Source: Robiginitomaculum sp. (GTDB lineage: Bacteria > Pseudomonadota > Alphaproteobacteria > Caulobacterales > Maricaulaceae). From it: a stretch of DNA of 64,000 bases. Under the pieces are notes generated by a model. The model had not been told where the DNA came from and searched no databases. It saw only the letters and a list, made by a program, of their open reading frames with translations. A program made the position numbers and the translations under genes. Numbering within the stretch: the first letter of the stretch is position 1; each line of letters starts with the position of its first letter. Location of the stretch: positions 62,001 to 126,000 of the forward strand of contig JAJFFS010000008.1 in NCBI GenBank assembly GCA_021776515.1, written 5' to 3'. This document shows, piece by piece, positions 17,156 to 26,904 of the stretch.

Positions 17156-18730
17156 TCAAAATTGCAGGGCGCTGGCAGAACGAACATGGGGCAAGGCATG
17201 TACAGAGGCAAGCTCCTCTGGGCTAATACGTTGATCAATACCAACCAGAGCAATAGCTTGCCCCCCTTGCTCGGTACGTCCCAGGTTAAAAGTGGCTATG
17301 TTAACAGTGCGTTCGCCCAGTGTTTGCCCCAGGGCACCAATAAACCCTGGCGTATCTTCATTTTCTACAAACAGCATATGAGGGCTGAAAGGAGCATCCA
17401 GCACCACATCATTGGTTTGGATCACCCGTGGCTGACCTGCAAACAAAGAGCCGGAAACAATGCGCACAGTGTTTTCTGTTTCAACACGAATGGAAATAAC
17501 TGATTCATAATCGCCAAGTTGTTCCTGGCTGGTTTGGGCCAGAACAATACCACGCTCGGCAGCCAGTGCCGGGGCAGAAACCAGATTAACATTACCCAGC
17601 ATGGGCTTGAGCACCCCGGCAAGAGCGGCAGAGGCTATGGGTTTAGTATTCAATCCGGCAATGTCACCAAGGTAGGATACCTCAATGCGTTTAACGCCAG
17701 AAGATATAAGCTGGCCTGCCAACAGTCCCAGCTTTTCAGCCAAATCAATAAACGGGCGCAAGCGCGGTGCTTCCTCGGCGCTTACCGAAGGCATGTTAAG
17801 TGCATTGGTCACAGCGCCAGATAGTAAATAGTCACTGATTTGATGGGCAACCTGCAAGGCGACATTTTCCTGTGCCTCACGGGTAGAGGCACCCAAATGC
17901 GGCGTGGCTATCAGCCCTGGTGTACCAAAAAGGGCATTTTCCCGTGCCGGTTCATTCGCATAAACATCGAGGGCGGCGGCGCGAATATGGCCAGAGTTTA
18001 ATCCTTCACGCAAAGCCGCTTCATCAATGAGGCCACCACGGGCACAATTGATGATAATTACCCCTTCCCGGGTTTTCCCCAAGGCCTCGGCAGACAAGAC
18101 ATTACGGGTCTGATCAGTCAATGGTGTGTGCAGGCTAATCAATTGCGCCCGTTTGAGTACATCATCCAGGCCAACCTTTTCCACTCCCAGATCAATGGCT
18201 CTTTCCGGCGTCAAATACGGATCATAGGCCAATACATGCATATGCAGGCCACGTGCACGCTCGGCTACCAAAGAGCCAATATTGCCACAACCAATCAGCC
18301 CCAGAGTTTTGCCATAAAGTTCAGTACCAACAAAACGGGATTTTTCCCATTTGCCTTCTTGTGTGGAGGTATTGGCTTCCGGGATTTGCCGCGCTGCGGT
18401 AAACATCATGGCAATGGCGTGCTCAGCGGTGGTGATGGCATTACCAAACGGTGTATTCATCACCACAATGCCTTTTGCGCTTGCTGCCTTGATGTCGATA
18501 TTGTCAACGCCAATGCCAGCGCGGCCAATGACTTTCAGGTTTGTCGCTGCAGCAATAACATCCGCATCAGGTTTGGTGTTCGAGCGCACGGCAAGGCCAT
18601 CATAATCACCAATAATGGCAATCAGTTCATCCTTGCCAAGACCGGTGCGAACATCAACGTCAATGCCCTTGTCGGTAAATACATCAACCGCAGAAGGAGA
18701 TAGTTTATCAGCAATAAGTACTTTGGGCAT
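17156..18730 (-). CDS. serA: D-3-phosphoglycerate dehydrogenase
   Basis: First enzyme of serine synthesis, oxidising 3-phosphoglycerate with NAD (524 residues, the long form). Substrate and NAD domains carry GRAGIGVDNIDI, the Rossmann GLIGCGNIGSLVAERARG, NCARGGLIDEAALREGL and the catalytic His in TPHLGASTREAQENVA. An intervening domain (about 320-445) and a C-terminal ACT domain (LFVENEDTPGFIGALGQTL) follow; the ACT domain is where serine feedback occurs in this family. AGGAG lies upstream of ATG 18730. It is 38 bases downstream of serC, and the two form one operon. Confidence 0.98.
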   Translation of the reverse strand: MPKVLIADKLSPSAVDVFTDKGIDVDVRTGLGKDELIAIIGDYDGLAVRSNTKPDADVIAAATNLKVIGRAGIGVDNIDIKAASAKGIVVMNTPFGNAITTAEHAIAMMFTAARQIPEANTSTQEGKWEKSRFVGTELYGKTLGLIGCGNIGSLVAERARGLHMHVLAYDPYLTPERAIDLGVEKVGLDDVLKRAQLISLHTPLTDQTRNVLSAEALGKTREGVIIINCARGGLIDEAALREGLNSGHIRAAALDVYANEPARENALFGTPGLIATPHLGASTREAQENVALQVAHQISDYLLSGAVTNALNMPSVSAEEAPRLRPFIDLAEKLGLLAGQLISSGVKRIEVSYLGDIAGLNTKPIASAALAGVLKPMLGNVNLVSAPALAAERGIVLAQTSQEQLGDYESVISIRVETENTVRIVSGSLFAGQPRVIQTNDVVLDAPFSPHMLFVENEDTPGFIGALGQTLGERTVNIATFNLGRTEQGGQAIALVGIDQRISPEELASVHALPHVRSASALQF

Positions 18731-18768
18731 AATGCCCTCCTTTAGAAATCAAGACAGGAAAAGAGCGT

Positions 18769-19938
18769 TCAGAGCTCAAAATCAGCCAGCGTGCGGGCAA
18801 AGGCCCAGTCGAGCCAGGGCATCAGCGCCATCACGTCATCAGCGTCCACAGTGGCCCCGCACCAGATACGAAGCCCTGGCGGCGCATCACGGTAAGAGCC
18901 AATATCCAGCGCCACGCCTTCACGCTCCAGATGTTTAACCAGCGCTTTGGCAAAGGCAGAGCGGTCTGCATCCGTCAGAGCCGTCACCGCGCCATGGGTG
19001 ATTTTCAGGCAAACCCCGGTATTGGAACGCAATGCCGGGTCCGCACAGAGAAAATCTGCCCAGTTTGAACGCGCCACCCATTCGGAAACCATAGCCAGAT
19101 TGGCATCGGCACGGGCAATTAGCCCGGGCAATCCACCCCGCCGTGTCGCCCATTTCAGAGCGCCCAGATAATCTTCAACCGCCATCATTGAGGGGGTGTT
19201 GATGGTGGCGCCTTTGAAGATGCCCTCGATCAATTTACCATTTTTGGTGAGACGAAAGATTTTAGGAAGCGGCCAGGGCGGTGTATAACTTTCCAAGCGT
19301 TCAACCGCACGAGGTGACAGGATTAACATGCCGTGGGCTGCTTCACCGCCTAACACTTTTTGCCAGGAATACGTCACCACATCCAGTTTTGGCCAATCCA
19401 GTTCCTGCGCAAAGGCAGCGGACGTAGCATCACAAATTGTCAGGCCCTTGCGCGTCTCGTTGATCCAGTCAGCATTGGGCACCCGCACACCGGATGTCGT
19501 ACCATTCCAGGTGAAAACAATATCTGCTTCAGGGCGAACACTGGCCAGATCCGGCAGCTCTCCATAAGCGGCCTCCAGCACATTCACATCATCAAGCTTG
19601 AGCTGACTGGTAATGTCATTGACCCAGCCTTTGCCGAAACTTTCCCAGGACAGGACATCCACCGGGCGTTCCCCCAATAATGACCAGAGCGCCATTTCCA
19701 TGGCCCCGGTATCAGAGGCAGGCACAATGCCGATACGATAATCATCAGGCACACCTAAAATAGCCCGTGTTTCATCTATGGCGTGCGCCAGACGCGCTTT
19801 ACCCGGTGCCGATCGATGAGACCTGCCCAAAAGTGCATTGGAAAGTATATTAAATGTCCAGCCCGGATGCTTTTTGCATGGTCCGGACGAAAATCGTGGA
19901 TCAGCCGGGCGCATGGCCGGCTGGTGTATGTCTGTCAT
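18769..19938 (-). CDS. serC: Phosphoserine aminotransferase
   Basis: PLP enzyme converting 3-phosphohydroxypyruvate to phosphoserine (389 residues). It begins with the SerC signature [13 protein letters not shown] and has [17 protein letters not shown]; the Schiff-base Lys is in [16 protein letters not shown]. It belongs to the divergent alphaproteobacterial type. Two start codons are adjacent: ATG 19941 and ATG 19938. The ribosome-binding site AGGAG (19949-19945 on this strand) is three bases from the first but six from the second, so 19938 is preferred. That AGGAG is partly paired in a leader hairpin. It leads the serC-serA operon. Confidence 0.95.
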   Translation of the reverse strand: MTDIHQPAMRPADPRFSSGPCKKHPGWTFNILSNALLGRSHRSAPGKARLAHAIDETRAILGVPDDYRIGIVPASDTGAMEMALWSLLGERPVDVLSWESFGKGWVNDITSQLKLDDVNVLEAAYGELPDLASVRPEADIVFTWNGTTSGVRVPNADWINETRKGLTICDATSAAFAQELDWPKLDVVTYSWQKVLGGEAAHGMLILSPRAVERLESYTPPWPLPKIFRLTKNGKLIEGIFKGATINTPSMMAVEDYLGALKWATRRGGLPGLIARADANLAMVSEWVARSNWADFLCADPALRSNTGVCLKITHGAVTALTDADRSAFAKALVKHLEREGVALDIGSYRDAPPGLRIWCGATVDADDVMALMPWLDWAFARTLADFEL

Positions 19939-19944
19939 CATGTA

Positions 19945-19984
19945 CTCCTATCCTTACAGACAGGCGCGCTTCGTTGGGGAAGCG
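19945..19984 (-). promoter_or_regulatory. Two-hairpin leader of serC that occludes the ribosome-binding site
   Basis: Read on the minus strand, the leader has two adjacent stems. The first is a 6-bp stem (19984-19979 with 19972-19967, CGCTTC/GAAGCG, 6-base loop). The second is CCUGUC/GAUAGG (19964-19959 with 19952-19947, one G-U pair, 6-base loop). The second stem includes the first three bases of the AGGAG site, so folding would lower translation. A conserved RNA element named serC is known upstream of alphaproteobacterial serC genes; this position and layout fit, but membership has not been tested. Confidence 0.55.
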
Positions 19985-20093
19985 TGGCCCATGGCGGACA
20001 TAGGTGGTTCGCAAGCAGTAATCAAGCGGTGAAATGGAATTTCCATAAAGATAATGTGTTTGACAGGCCGCTCGATTGCCCCGACATGGGGAT

Positions 20094-21017
20094 ATGAGCA
20101 ATTCACTTCCCCCCACACATGCAACAGGTCAGCACAGCCTGTTTGACTGGGCGCGTCTGTTGTTCGTAGCCATACTGTGGGGCACGGCCTTCATTCTTCT
20201 GAAAACCGCCGTGGCAGAAATCCCACCGCCAACACTTGTCATGGCACGGTTGTGGATTGGCGCGCTTTTCCTGCTTATCTGGATGGCGTTTCGGGGGCAT
20301 AAATTACCGCCTCTGATCCCTAAACTGGACGAGCGGTGGCTTTGGTTTGCGGGTTTGGGTCTTACCGGGGCCACAATACCTTTTATGCTTTTATCATGGG
20401 GGCAGCAAAGCCTTGATTCTGCACTGGTAGGTATTTTAATGGCGATCATGCCCTTAACCACGGCGGCACTGGCGCATGTTTTTGTACCAGGTGAAACCAT
20501 GACAGTGCGCAAATTTTCAGGGTTCGCATTGGGCATGGTGGGCGTTGCCTTGTTGATGGGGCCCGATGCCCTGCATCATCTTGGCGGCACCCAAAGTCTG
20601 GCGCAATTTGCTGTTATTTTGGGGGCTATATTTTACGCAATACAAGCGATTATTGCCCGCAAACTACCAGAGACAAGACCCTCGGTTGCGGCGGCGGGCC
20701 TGTTATTGTGCGCCGCGTTAATGATTACCCCGTTTGGCCTTTATGCAGCGTGGCAAACCGATATGCCCAGCACGAAGGCGCTGCTTTCTGTACTTGCTCT
20801 GGGCCTTGGTGCCACCGGTCTTGGTGGAATTATCATGATGGCCATTATCCGAGATAGCGGCCCCAGTTTTTTATCCCTTTCCAATTATATTATGCCCTTG
20901 GTCGCTGTACTGGTTGGTGTTTTGGCTGGCGAGCATATCGGGGTAACGGTCTGGTTGGGCTTTGCCGTTATTCTTGCCGGATTGACGCTGGCCCGACAAA
21001 AAAACAGGGGCACATGA
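20094..21017 (+). CDS. EamA-family (DMT superfamily) transporter
   Basis: Integral membrane protein of 307 residues with about ten hydrophobic segments arranged as two EamA repeats: the first begins RLLFVAILWGTAFILLK, the second FAVILGAIFYAIQAIIARKL. Such proteins export or import amino acids, nucleobases or other small metabolites; the substrate cannot be read from sequence. ATG 20094 is used because GGGG lies just upstream; an in-frame TTG at 20076 is the alternative. It is divergent from serC-serA, so an export role for serine-related metabolites is conceivable but only by proximity. It is convergent with phzF. Confidence 0.85.
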   Translation: MSNSLPPTHATGQHSLFDWARLLFVAILWGTAFILLKTAVAEIPPPTLVMARLWIGALFLLIWMAFRGHKLPPLIPKLDERWLWFAGLGLTGATIPFMLLSWGQQSLDSALVGILMAIMPLTTAALAHVFVPGETMTVRKFSGFALGMVGVALLMGPDALHHLGGTQSLAQFAVILGAIFYAIQAIIARKLPETRPSVAAAGLLLCAALMITPFGLYAAWQTDMPSTKALLSVLALGLGATGLGGIIMMAIIRDSGPSFLSLSNYIMPLVAVLVGVLAGEHIGVTVWLGFAVILAGLTLARQKNRGT

Positions 21018-21078
21018 CTGGAATGCCAGCATCATTGTTTCGATACCCCAATGGATGTTGCTGATCTGAATTGCGTCT

Positions 21079-21891
21079 TTATGGGCCTTGGTTGATGAGG
21101 GTGATTTTTCCGCGCATATAATCACAAGCCTGCCCGCCAAGGCGCACCCGATCACCACACATCTCGACGCTCACATGACCGCCGCGTGGTGAGGCTTGAA
21201 ACAGCTTCATTTTATTTTTGCCAAGTTGTTTGGCCCAGTATGGCGTAATATAGGTAATGGCAGAGCCGGTTACCGGGTCTTCGTCAACACCAACGCCGGG
21301 TGCAAAAAACCGCAATACGAAATCCAGATCATTCTGGCCGGGTGCGCAGACAATAAGTTCACTGCTTTCATGGGCTAGTTTTGCCGCCGCAATGGCTTTG
21401 TTGGCATCAAGGCTGCGCACGGCGGTTTCATTTTCCAGCACCACAAAAGGATAGGTGCTAATACCGCTGGTTACAATCGGGACGTCCAGCGCCGTTAGCG
21501 CCGCTTCGGGTATGGCCCAATTTTGCGGCTTGCCCGCAGGCAGGTCCATAATAAAGCTTGCCCCATCGCGCTGCACGATTAGCTCACCGCTCAAGGTTTC
21601 AAATCTGACCTCACTTAATTGAGGGTGAATATGGCGCAGTATACAAGCTGCGCTGGCTAAAGTGGCATGACCGCACAAAGGCACTTCTGTCGTTGGCGTA
21701 AACCAGCGTAATTTCCAGTGAGATGGATTATCTGTTGGCACAATATAGGCCGTTTCTGCCAGATTGTTTTCCATGGCGATATTTTGCAAAACATCATCTT
21801 CCAACCATGCTGTTAACGGCACAACAGCCGCCGGATTGCCGGTGAACGGTTGATCAGCAAAGGCATCTATCTGATAAATATCCAGCTTCAT
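21079..21891 (-). CDS. PhzF-family isomerase/epimerase-like protein
   Basis: A 270-residue protein of the diaminopimelate-epimerase fold. It begins with the PhzF signature IDAFADQPFTGNPAAVV, and the conserved catalytic Glu is at residue 46 in NNLAETAYIV. GHATLASA and GVDEDPVTGSAITYITPYW are further family blocks. PhzF itself isomerises DHHA in phenazine synthesis; most genomic homologues, like this one, stand away from phenazine genes and have no known substrate. It is the last gene of the leftward series, overlapping thiD by four bases (ATGA 21888-21891). Confidence 0.9.
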   Translation of the reverse strand: MKLDIYQIDAFADQPFTGNPAAVVPLTAWLEDDVLQNIAMENNLAETAYIVPTDNPSHWKLRWFTPTTEVPLCGHATLASAACILRHIHPQLSEVRFETLSGELIVQRDGASFIMDLPAGKPQNWAIPEAALTALDVPIVTSGISTYPFVVLENETAVRSLDANKAIAAAKLAHESSELIVCAPGQNDLDFVLRFFAPGVGVDEDPVTGSAITYITPYWAKQLGKNKMKLFQASPRGGHVSVEMCGDRVRLGGQACDYMRGKITLINQGP

Positions 21892-22703
21892 TTTGCGTTC
21901 TCCCTGTTTGCCCAGTTATGGTCCAGCGGGCCATGCCCAGCACCCAAACCCGGTGCGTTTTTAATGGCGCCGCGCACATAAGCCCGTGCCGCACGAATGG
22001 CCTCTATTAGGCTCATGTTTTGAGCCAGAAATACGGCAATGGCGCTGGCCAGCGTGCAGCCTGTGCCATGAGTATGACGGGTGTTGATACGTTTGCTTTC
22101 AAACACGGCTTCGCCTTTTTCCCACAACAGGAAGTCAGCGAGATTATTGCCTTTTCCATGTCCGCCTTTGATCAGCACAGCCTTGGCACCCATCGCCAGA
22201 ATGGCCTCTGCCGCTACACGTTGTTCGGCTAGGTCTGTGACAGATAATCCGGTTAATGCCTCGGCTTCGGGTATATTGGGGGTGACAAGTCGCGCCATGG
22301 GGAAAAGCCGGGTGCGCAAAATATCTCTCGCCTTATCATCAAGCAAACGCGCCCCACTGGAGGAAACCATGACCGGGTCCAGAATAATCGGCACTTCCAC
22401 GTCTTTAAGGACATCGGCAACAGCATTGGCAATAGCTGTATTGCCCAGCATGCCGACCTTGACGGTATCCACGCCAATATCATCCATAATAGCCCTGATT
22501 TGCGCCTGCACCATTTCTGGTGGCACCATGTGTATCGCCTCTACACCCACCGTATTTTGCGCGGTGATGGCGGTGATGGCGCTCATGGCATAACCACCAA
22601 GTGCACTAATGGTTTTGATGTCGGCCTGAACACCCGCTCCACCGCCGCTATCTGAACCTGCAATACTAAGCACACGAACAGGCTTTATCGTATGCGTGCT
22701 CAT
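21888..22703 (-). CDS. thiD: Hydroxymethylpyrimidine/phosphomethylpyrimidine kinase
   Basis: ThiD phosphorylates HMP and HMP-phosphate to supply the pyrimidine half of thiamine. The 271-residue ribokinase-like protein opens with VLSIAGSDSGGGAGVQADI, contains ITAITAQNTVGVEAIH, LDPVMVSSSGARLL and VTPNIPEAEALTG, and the catalytic-anion region HTHGTGCTLASAIA. Its start overlaps the folP stop by four bases and its stop overlaps phzF. No thiamine riboswitch is visible, and the gene is embedded in the folP operon. It may therefore be the only thi gene in the region. Confidence 0.96.
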   Translation of the reverse strand: MSTHTIKPVRVLSIAGSDSGGGAGVQADIKTISALGGYAMSAITAITAQNTVGVEAIHMVPPEMVQAQIRAIMDDIGVDTVKVGMLGNTAIANAVADVLKDVEVPIILDPVMVSSSGARLLDDKARDILRTRLFPMARLVTPNIPEAEALTGLSVTDLAEQRVAAEAILAMGAKAVLIKGGHGKGNNLADFLLWEKGEAVFESKRINTRHTHGTGCTLASAIAVFLAQNMSLIEAIRAARAYVRGAIKNAPGLGAGHGPLDHNWANRENAK

Positions 22704-23527
22704 ACCTCATCCTGCTCTATCGCCTGCCAGGTTTTTAGCGCCTGCACAGTTTCAAATACATCATGAACGCGCATTATGCTTGCCCCTGCCTGCGCTGCCC
22801 ACAGGGCGCTGGCCAGCGAGCCACCAAGACGGTCATCGGTTGCGGTGTCCGGGTTTAACATTTCGATAAAGCGTTTGCGCGATGCGCCAAACAGCAAGGG
22901 GTGGCCGGTTTCATTTATGATACGCGGCAAATCGCGCATAAGGGCCAGATTATCATCCAGGCGTTTGCCAAACCCGATACCCGGATCAACAATTATGTTT
23001 TCCTTGCGCACGCCTGCCTTGATTGCTGTTTCGGCACGCGCTTTCAGAAAAGAAATGACCTCACTGACCACATCTTCATAATGCGGCTGTTTCTGCATAG
23101 TGCCGGGTTCGCCCTGCATGTGCATCAGAACCACAGGAACGCCCAGCGCGGCGGCCATTGCCAGCGAGTTTGGTGATGCCCGCAAGGCGCTGACATCATT
23201 CCAAATATGCGCACCGGCACGGATGGCTGCCTGCGCGACCTCCGGTTTCATGGTATCGATGCTGACAGGAACGGATGATTTCGGGCAAAGTGCCTCGATG
23301 ACCGGGATAACCCGGTCAAGCTCTTCGCTGGCAGAAACTGGCGCGGCACCGGGCCTTGTGCTTTCACCGCCAATATCCAGTAGATCAGCGCCCGCCTTTA
23401 TGAGGGTTCGTGCATGGGCGATCGCCCCCTCGGTATTGCCATGCCGCCCCCCGTCAGAAAAACTGTCCGGGGTGACATTAACAATACCCATGACCAAAGG
23501 GCGGGATGTGGCTTTGGTCAAGACCAT
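22700..23527 (-). CDS. folP: Dihydropteroate synthase
   Basis: Condenses hydroxymethyl-dihydropterin pyrophosphate with p-aminobenzoate to dihydropteroate, the step blocked by sulfonamides (275 residues). It has the N-terminal GIVNVTPDSFSDGG, the pterin-binding DIGGESTRPGA, SIDTMKPEVA, the IIVDPGIGFGK block, and FGASRKRFI with the substrate-phosphate Lys/Arg. It follows ftsH by 11 bases in the common ftsH-folP order; in many bacteria glmM comes next, but here thiD does. Confidence 0.98.
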   Translation of the reverse strand: MVLTKATSRPLVMGIVNVTPDSFSDGGRHGNTEGAIAHARTLIKAGADLLDIGGESTRPGAAPVSASEELDRVIPVIEALCPKSSVPVSIDTMKPEVAQAAIRAGAHIWNDVSALRASPNSLAMAAALGVPVVLMHMQGEPGTMQKQPHYEDVVSEVISFLKARAETAIKAGVRKENIIVDPGIGFGKRLDDNLALMRDLPRIINETGHPLLFGASRKRFIEMLNPDTATDDRLGGSLASALWAAQAGASIMRVHDVFETVQALKTWQAIEQDEV

Positions 23528-23538
23528 GACGTTGGCGT

Positions 23539-25455
23539 TCAGACCCCCTGCGGCGACGGTTTGCCATTGGGTTTTTTAGGCTTTTTTGGCGTCTTGGTTA
23601 TGGGTACCGCAGCGGTTGGCCCTTTGGGTTTGGCATCGTCATCACCATCAGGTCGTTTTAATGGTTTGCCGGCAATAAGGTTGGCAATATCTTCGCCTGT
23701 AAGGGTTTCATGTTCCAGAAGCCCTTCGGCTACGGTTTTCCATGCCTTTTTATATTTCGTCAGGATTGTTCTGGCCGTGGCTTCACCTTCATCGACAAAA
23801 CGTTTCGTTTCAGCTTCGATAATTTTCGCCGTTTCGGGTGAAACCGATGATTGGCGCATGATCTGTTGCCCTAAAAACACCTCGCCATCATCATCAGAAT
23901 AAGAAATATTACCCAATAATTCGGAAAAACCCCATTTGGTGACCATGGCCTTGGCCAATTGAGTTGCAACCTTGATGTCCGATGAGGCACCCGAAGTAAC
24001 ATTTTTTGCCCCGAATGCCATTTCCTCTGCAACCCTGCCGCCCATTAAAATTGCCAGGCGCGAGGTCATTTCTTCAAAGCTTTGCGAATATTTGTCGTCT
24101 TCAGGTAATTGCATAACCATGCCCAACGCGCGGCCACGCGGGATAATTGTGGCTTTGTGTACCGGATCAGTGCCGGGTACTTTCAAGGCAACCACAGCAT
24201 GGCCAGCTTCATGATAAGCGGTATTACGTTTTTCCTTGTCGCTCATCACCATGGACCGGCGCTCAGCACCCATCATCACCTTGTCCTTGGCGTCTTCAAA
24301 TTCACTCATAGTGACCATGCGTTTTTCACGCCGTGCCGCCAAAAGGGCCGCCTCATTACATAAATTAGCCAGATCCGCACCGGAAAATCCGGGCGTGCCA
24401 CGGGCGATGACTTTGGGTTCAACATCATGGGCCAGCGGGATATCGCGCATATGGATTTTGAGAATTTTTTCGCGGCCAACAATATCCGGGTTGGGCACGA
24501 CGACCTGTCGGTCAAACCGGCCCGGACGCAATAATGCACTATCCAGTACATCCGGGCGATTGGTGGCGGCTATGAGGATAATACCTTCATTGGTTTCAAA
24601 ACCATCCATCTCCACCAACAATTGGTTGAGGGTCTGTTCGCGTTCATCATTGCCGCCGCCAAGACCAGCGCCCCGGGAGCGGCCAACGGCATCAATTTCA
24701 TCAATGAAGATAATGCAGGGTGCATTTTTCTTGGCCTGTTCAAACATGTCGCGTACCCGGCTGGCACCAACACCCACAAACATTTCAACAAAGTCAGAAC
24801 CGGAAATGGTAAAGAACGGCACACCGGCTTCACCGGCGATGGCGCGTGCCAGCAGGGTTTTGCCGGTACCCGGAGGGCCAACCAGCAATGCCCCTTTGGG
24901 GATTTTACCACCCAGGCGCTGAAATTTGGATGGGTCTTTCAGAAATTCGACAATTTCTTCCAGTTCTTCCTTGGCTTCATCAACGCCAGCTACATCGTCA
25001 AACGTTATCTTGCCCTGATGTTCAGTGAGCAGCCGCGCCTTGGATTTACCAAAGCCCATGGCCCCGCCTTTGCCGCCGCCCTGCATTTGCCGCATAAAGA
25101 AAATCCACACGCTGACCAGCAAGAGAATGGGCAGAAAATTCATCAAAATTGAAAAGAGTATGCCGCGTTCCTGCGGTTTGACGGTAATATTGACACCTGC
25201 ACTACGTAGCTCTGTCACCATTTGTGGATCATAAGGGGCCGTTGTTGAGAAGAACGTTCCATCGTTAAACTTACCAAAGACATTTTCACCGCGAATGGTA
25301 ATGGTGGATATTCGCCCGGCGGTTGCCTGATCCATCATGGCTGAATAACTAATGCTTTCGGCGCCATTTTTGGCCGTCGTGCTTTGCACCATGTTGAACA
25401 GTGCGAATACCACCAGAATGATAACGCCCCAAAGCAGCAAATTACGCATTTGCAT
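23539..25455 (-). CDS. ftsH: ATP-dependent zinc metalloprotease FtsH
   Basis: Membrane-anchored AAA+ protease of 638 residues that degrades misfolded membrane proteins and regulators such as RpoH and LpxC in E. coli. Two membrane segments (about 5-22 and 103-125) flank a periplasmic domain. The AAA+ module has GPPGTGKT (Walker A), [10 protein letters not shown] (Walker B) and the second region of homology [19 protein letters not shown]. The protease domain has the zinc motif HEAGH. The C-terminus ends in a Pro/Lys-rich tail. AGGATT lies just upstream of ATG 25455. rpoH, a likely substrate gene by analogy, is elsewhere in the window. Confidence 0.99.
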   Translation of the reverse strand: MQMRNLLLWGVIILVVFALFNMVQSTTAKNGAESISYSAMMDQATAGRISTITIRGENVFGKFNDGTFFSTTAPYDPQMVTELRSAGVNITVKPQERGILFSILMNFLPILLLVSVWIFFMRQMQGGGKGGAMGFGKSKARLLTEHQGKITFDDVAGVDEAKEELEEIVEFLKDPSKFQRLGGKIPKGALLVGPPGTGKTLLARAIAGEAGVPFFTISGSDFVEMFVGVGASRVRDMFEQAKKNAPCIIFIDEIDAVGRSRGAGLGGGNDEREQTLNQLLVEMDGFETNEGIILIAATNRPDVLDSALLRPGRFDRQVVVPNPDIVGREKILKIHMRDIPLAHDVEPKVIARGTPGFSGADLANLCNEAALLAARREKRMVTMSEFEDAKDKVMMGAERRSMVMSDKEKRNTAYHEAGHAVVALKVPGTDPVHKATIIPRGRALGMVMQLPEDDKYSQSFEEMTSRLAILMGGRVAEEMAFGAKNVTSGASSDIKVATQLAKAMVTKWGFSELLGNISYSDDDGEVFLGQQIMRQSSVSPETAKIIEAETKRFVDEGEATARTILTKYKKAWKTVAEGLLEHETLTGEDIANLIAGKPLKRPDGDDDAKPKGPTAAVPITKTPKKPKKPNGKPSPQGV

Positions 25456-25587
25456 GGATAAATCCTCGTTTTTGTTAGCTGGCTTTTCAACAGCCTGCCG
25501 GAAATACTCTTGTGTTGGTACAAGATGGGGATGAAAATGCGATATGGCAATGACTGATTGTGCCGTAAAGCGTCACCAACACTTGAA

Positions 25588-26904
25588 TCATTCAGTAATA
25601 TGCGAAAATGGTGCCAAAAGACGTGCCGTAATCTCTTTTCCCAGAAATTTCAATTCTCCTGAGCCGCCTAGAACGGGAGAAGAAAGCGCGCTCGTCTCAT
25701 CGCAAAAAACAGGTACCATTGGGCGCGTTGCAGCCGGCAACGTATAAAGGGCATCACGTTGCCTTTTTGGCAATTGTTTTGATCGCTGCCCCAATGCCTC
25801 TATCCAGCCCCCCTTTGGCGCAATAACCTCAAAGCGGTTATCAAAAAGTACTATTTGGTTTTCATGTACTGGCATACTCAGACTTTTCCTGTCAGGGGCG
25901 CGCCCCAACACAGCCCCCGGGTCTCGACTGATCAGCATATCGGCACCTATATGCTCTAGTCGACAGCCCGCCATACAAAAAGCCGCCGCTTTTTTTTCAT
26001 TCATACGTGTGATCACCCTGCGGGCAGTATTTCCCGCTAAGGGCCGCCCGCCATTACCAGCAATAGCAGCCAGGATAGTAGCAATCGTGGCCTGGGCAAT
26101 TATTGGCTCAGCCATAGTCAGAAGCTCATGGCGCAAAACCGCAAAGCCTGCGCGGTGCCATTTTACTGCAGAAGTCAGCAGCGCCTCTGCCTGTTGTCTT
26201 CGTGTATTTTCCAGCTCTCCCAATAAACGGACCGAGCGGGCAATACGGCCTGCGGCCAGTCCATTTTGCTGTAACAAAGTTAGCCCTAAACGGGCACGCA
26301 CACGGGCATAACGCTTGTCATAATTGGAAGGGTCTTCAATCCAGTTATATTTTTTTGTTTGTAACCAATGGCGTAATTCCTGCCGTGTCACGCCGAGCAA
26401 AGGGCGGGCAAGTAATAAATTACGCCCTTCAGGCCAGAGCGGAAAGGGCGCCGTTGCACTCATAGAGGCCAGGCCACGTACTGTAGAGCCACGCGAGAGC
26501 CGAATAGCGAAGGTTTCTTCCTGATCATCCTTTGTATGAGCCAGGAAAAGTGTCTGCGCACCAACACCCCTGCATGCTTTTGCCAACAAGGAATAGCGGG
26601 CTTGGCGGGCGTTCATTTGTCCGGGTCGAGGGTTTTGCCAGTGTAAAATTTGCGTCTGCGCACCAAGTTCACAGGCAGTTTGGGCTGCCTGTCTGGCTTC
26701 CTGTGCCGATTCTTTACGCAAACCGTGGTCGACAATTAATGCAACTATTTGTTGCGAAGGGGCGTATTCACACGCCAGTGCCAATAAAGCGAGGCTGTCA
26801 CCGCCCCCCGAAAATGCAATAACCAATGGTTGATTTTTTAGCCCGGGCAAGGCGTCCATTTTCTGGACAAAATGTGCGCCCAAAGGTGGCGTGTTCACCC
26901 GCAC
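25588..26904 (-). CDS. tilS: tRNA(Ile)-lysidine synthase
   Basis: N-type ATP pyrophosphatase that converts the wobble C of tRNA-Ile(CAU) to lysidine so that it reads AUA. It is 438 residues long with the PP-loop SGGGDS at residues 32-37, VDHGLRKES, the FLAHTKDDQEETFAIRL signature and RPLLGVTRQEL, followed by the C-terminal tRNA-recognition region. The start is GTG: 26904 is listed, and GTG 26898 overlapping the cpoB stop (GTGA) is equally plausible. The position between cpoB and ftsH is typical. Confidence 0.95.
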   Translation of the reverse strand: MRVNTPPLGAHFVQKMDALPGLKNQPLVIAFSGGGDSLALLALACEYAPSQQIVALIVDHGLRKESAQEARQAAQTACELGAQTQILHWQNPRPGQMNARQARYSLLAKACRGVGAQTLFLAHTKDDQEETFAIRLSRGSTVRGLASMSATAPFPLWPEGRNLLLARPLLGVTRQELRHWLQTKKYNWIEDPSNYDKRYARVRARLGLTLLQQNGLAAGRIARSVRLLGELENTRRQQAEALLTSAVKWHRAGFAVLRHELLTMAEPIIAQATIATILAAIAGNGGRPLAGNTARRVITRMNEKKAAAFCMAGCRLEHIGADMLISRDPGAVLGRAPDRKSLSMPVHENQIVLFDNRFEVIAPKGGWIEALGQRSKQLPKRQRDALYTLPAATRPMVPVFCDETSALSSPVLGGSGELKFLGKEITARLLAPFSHITE

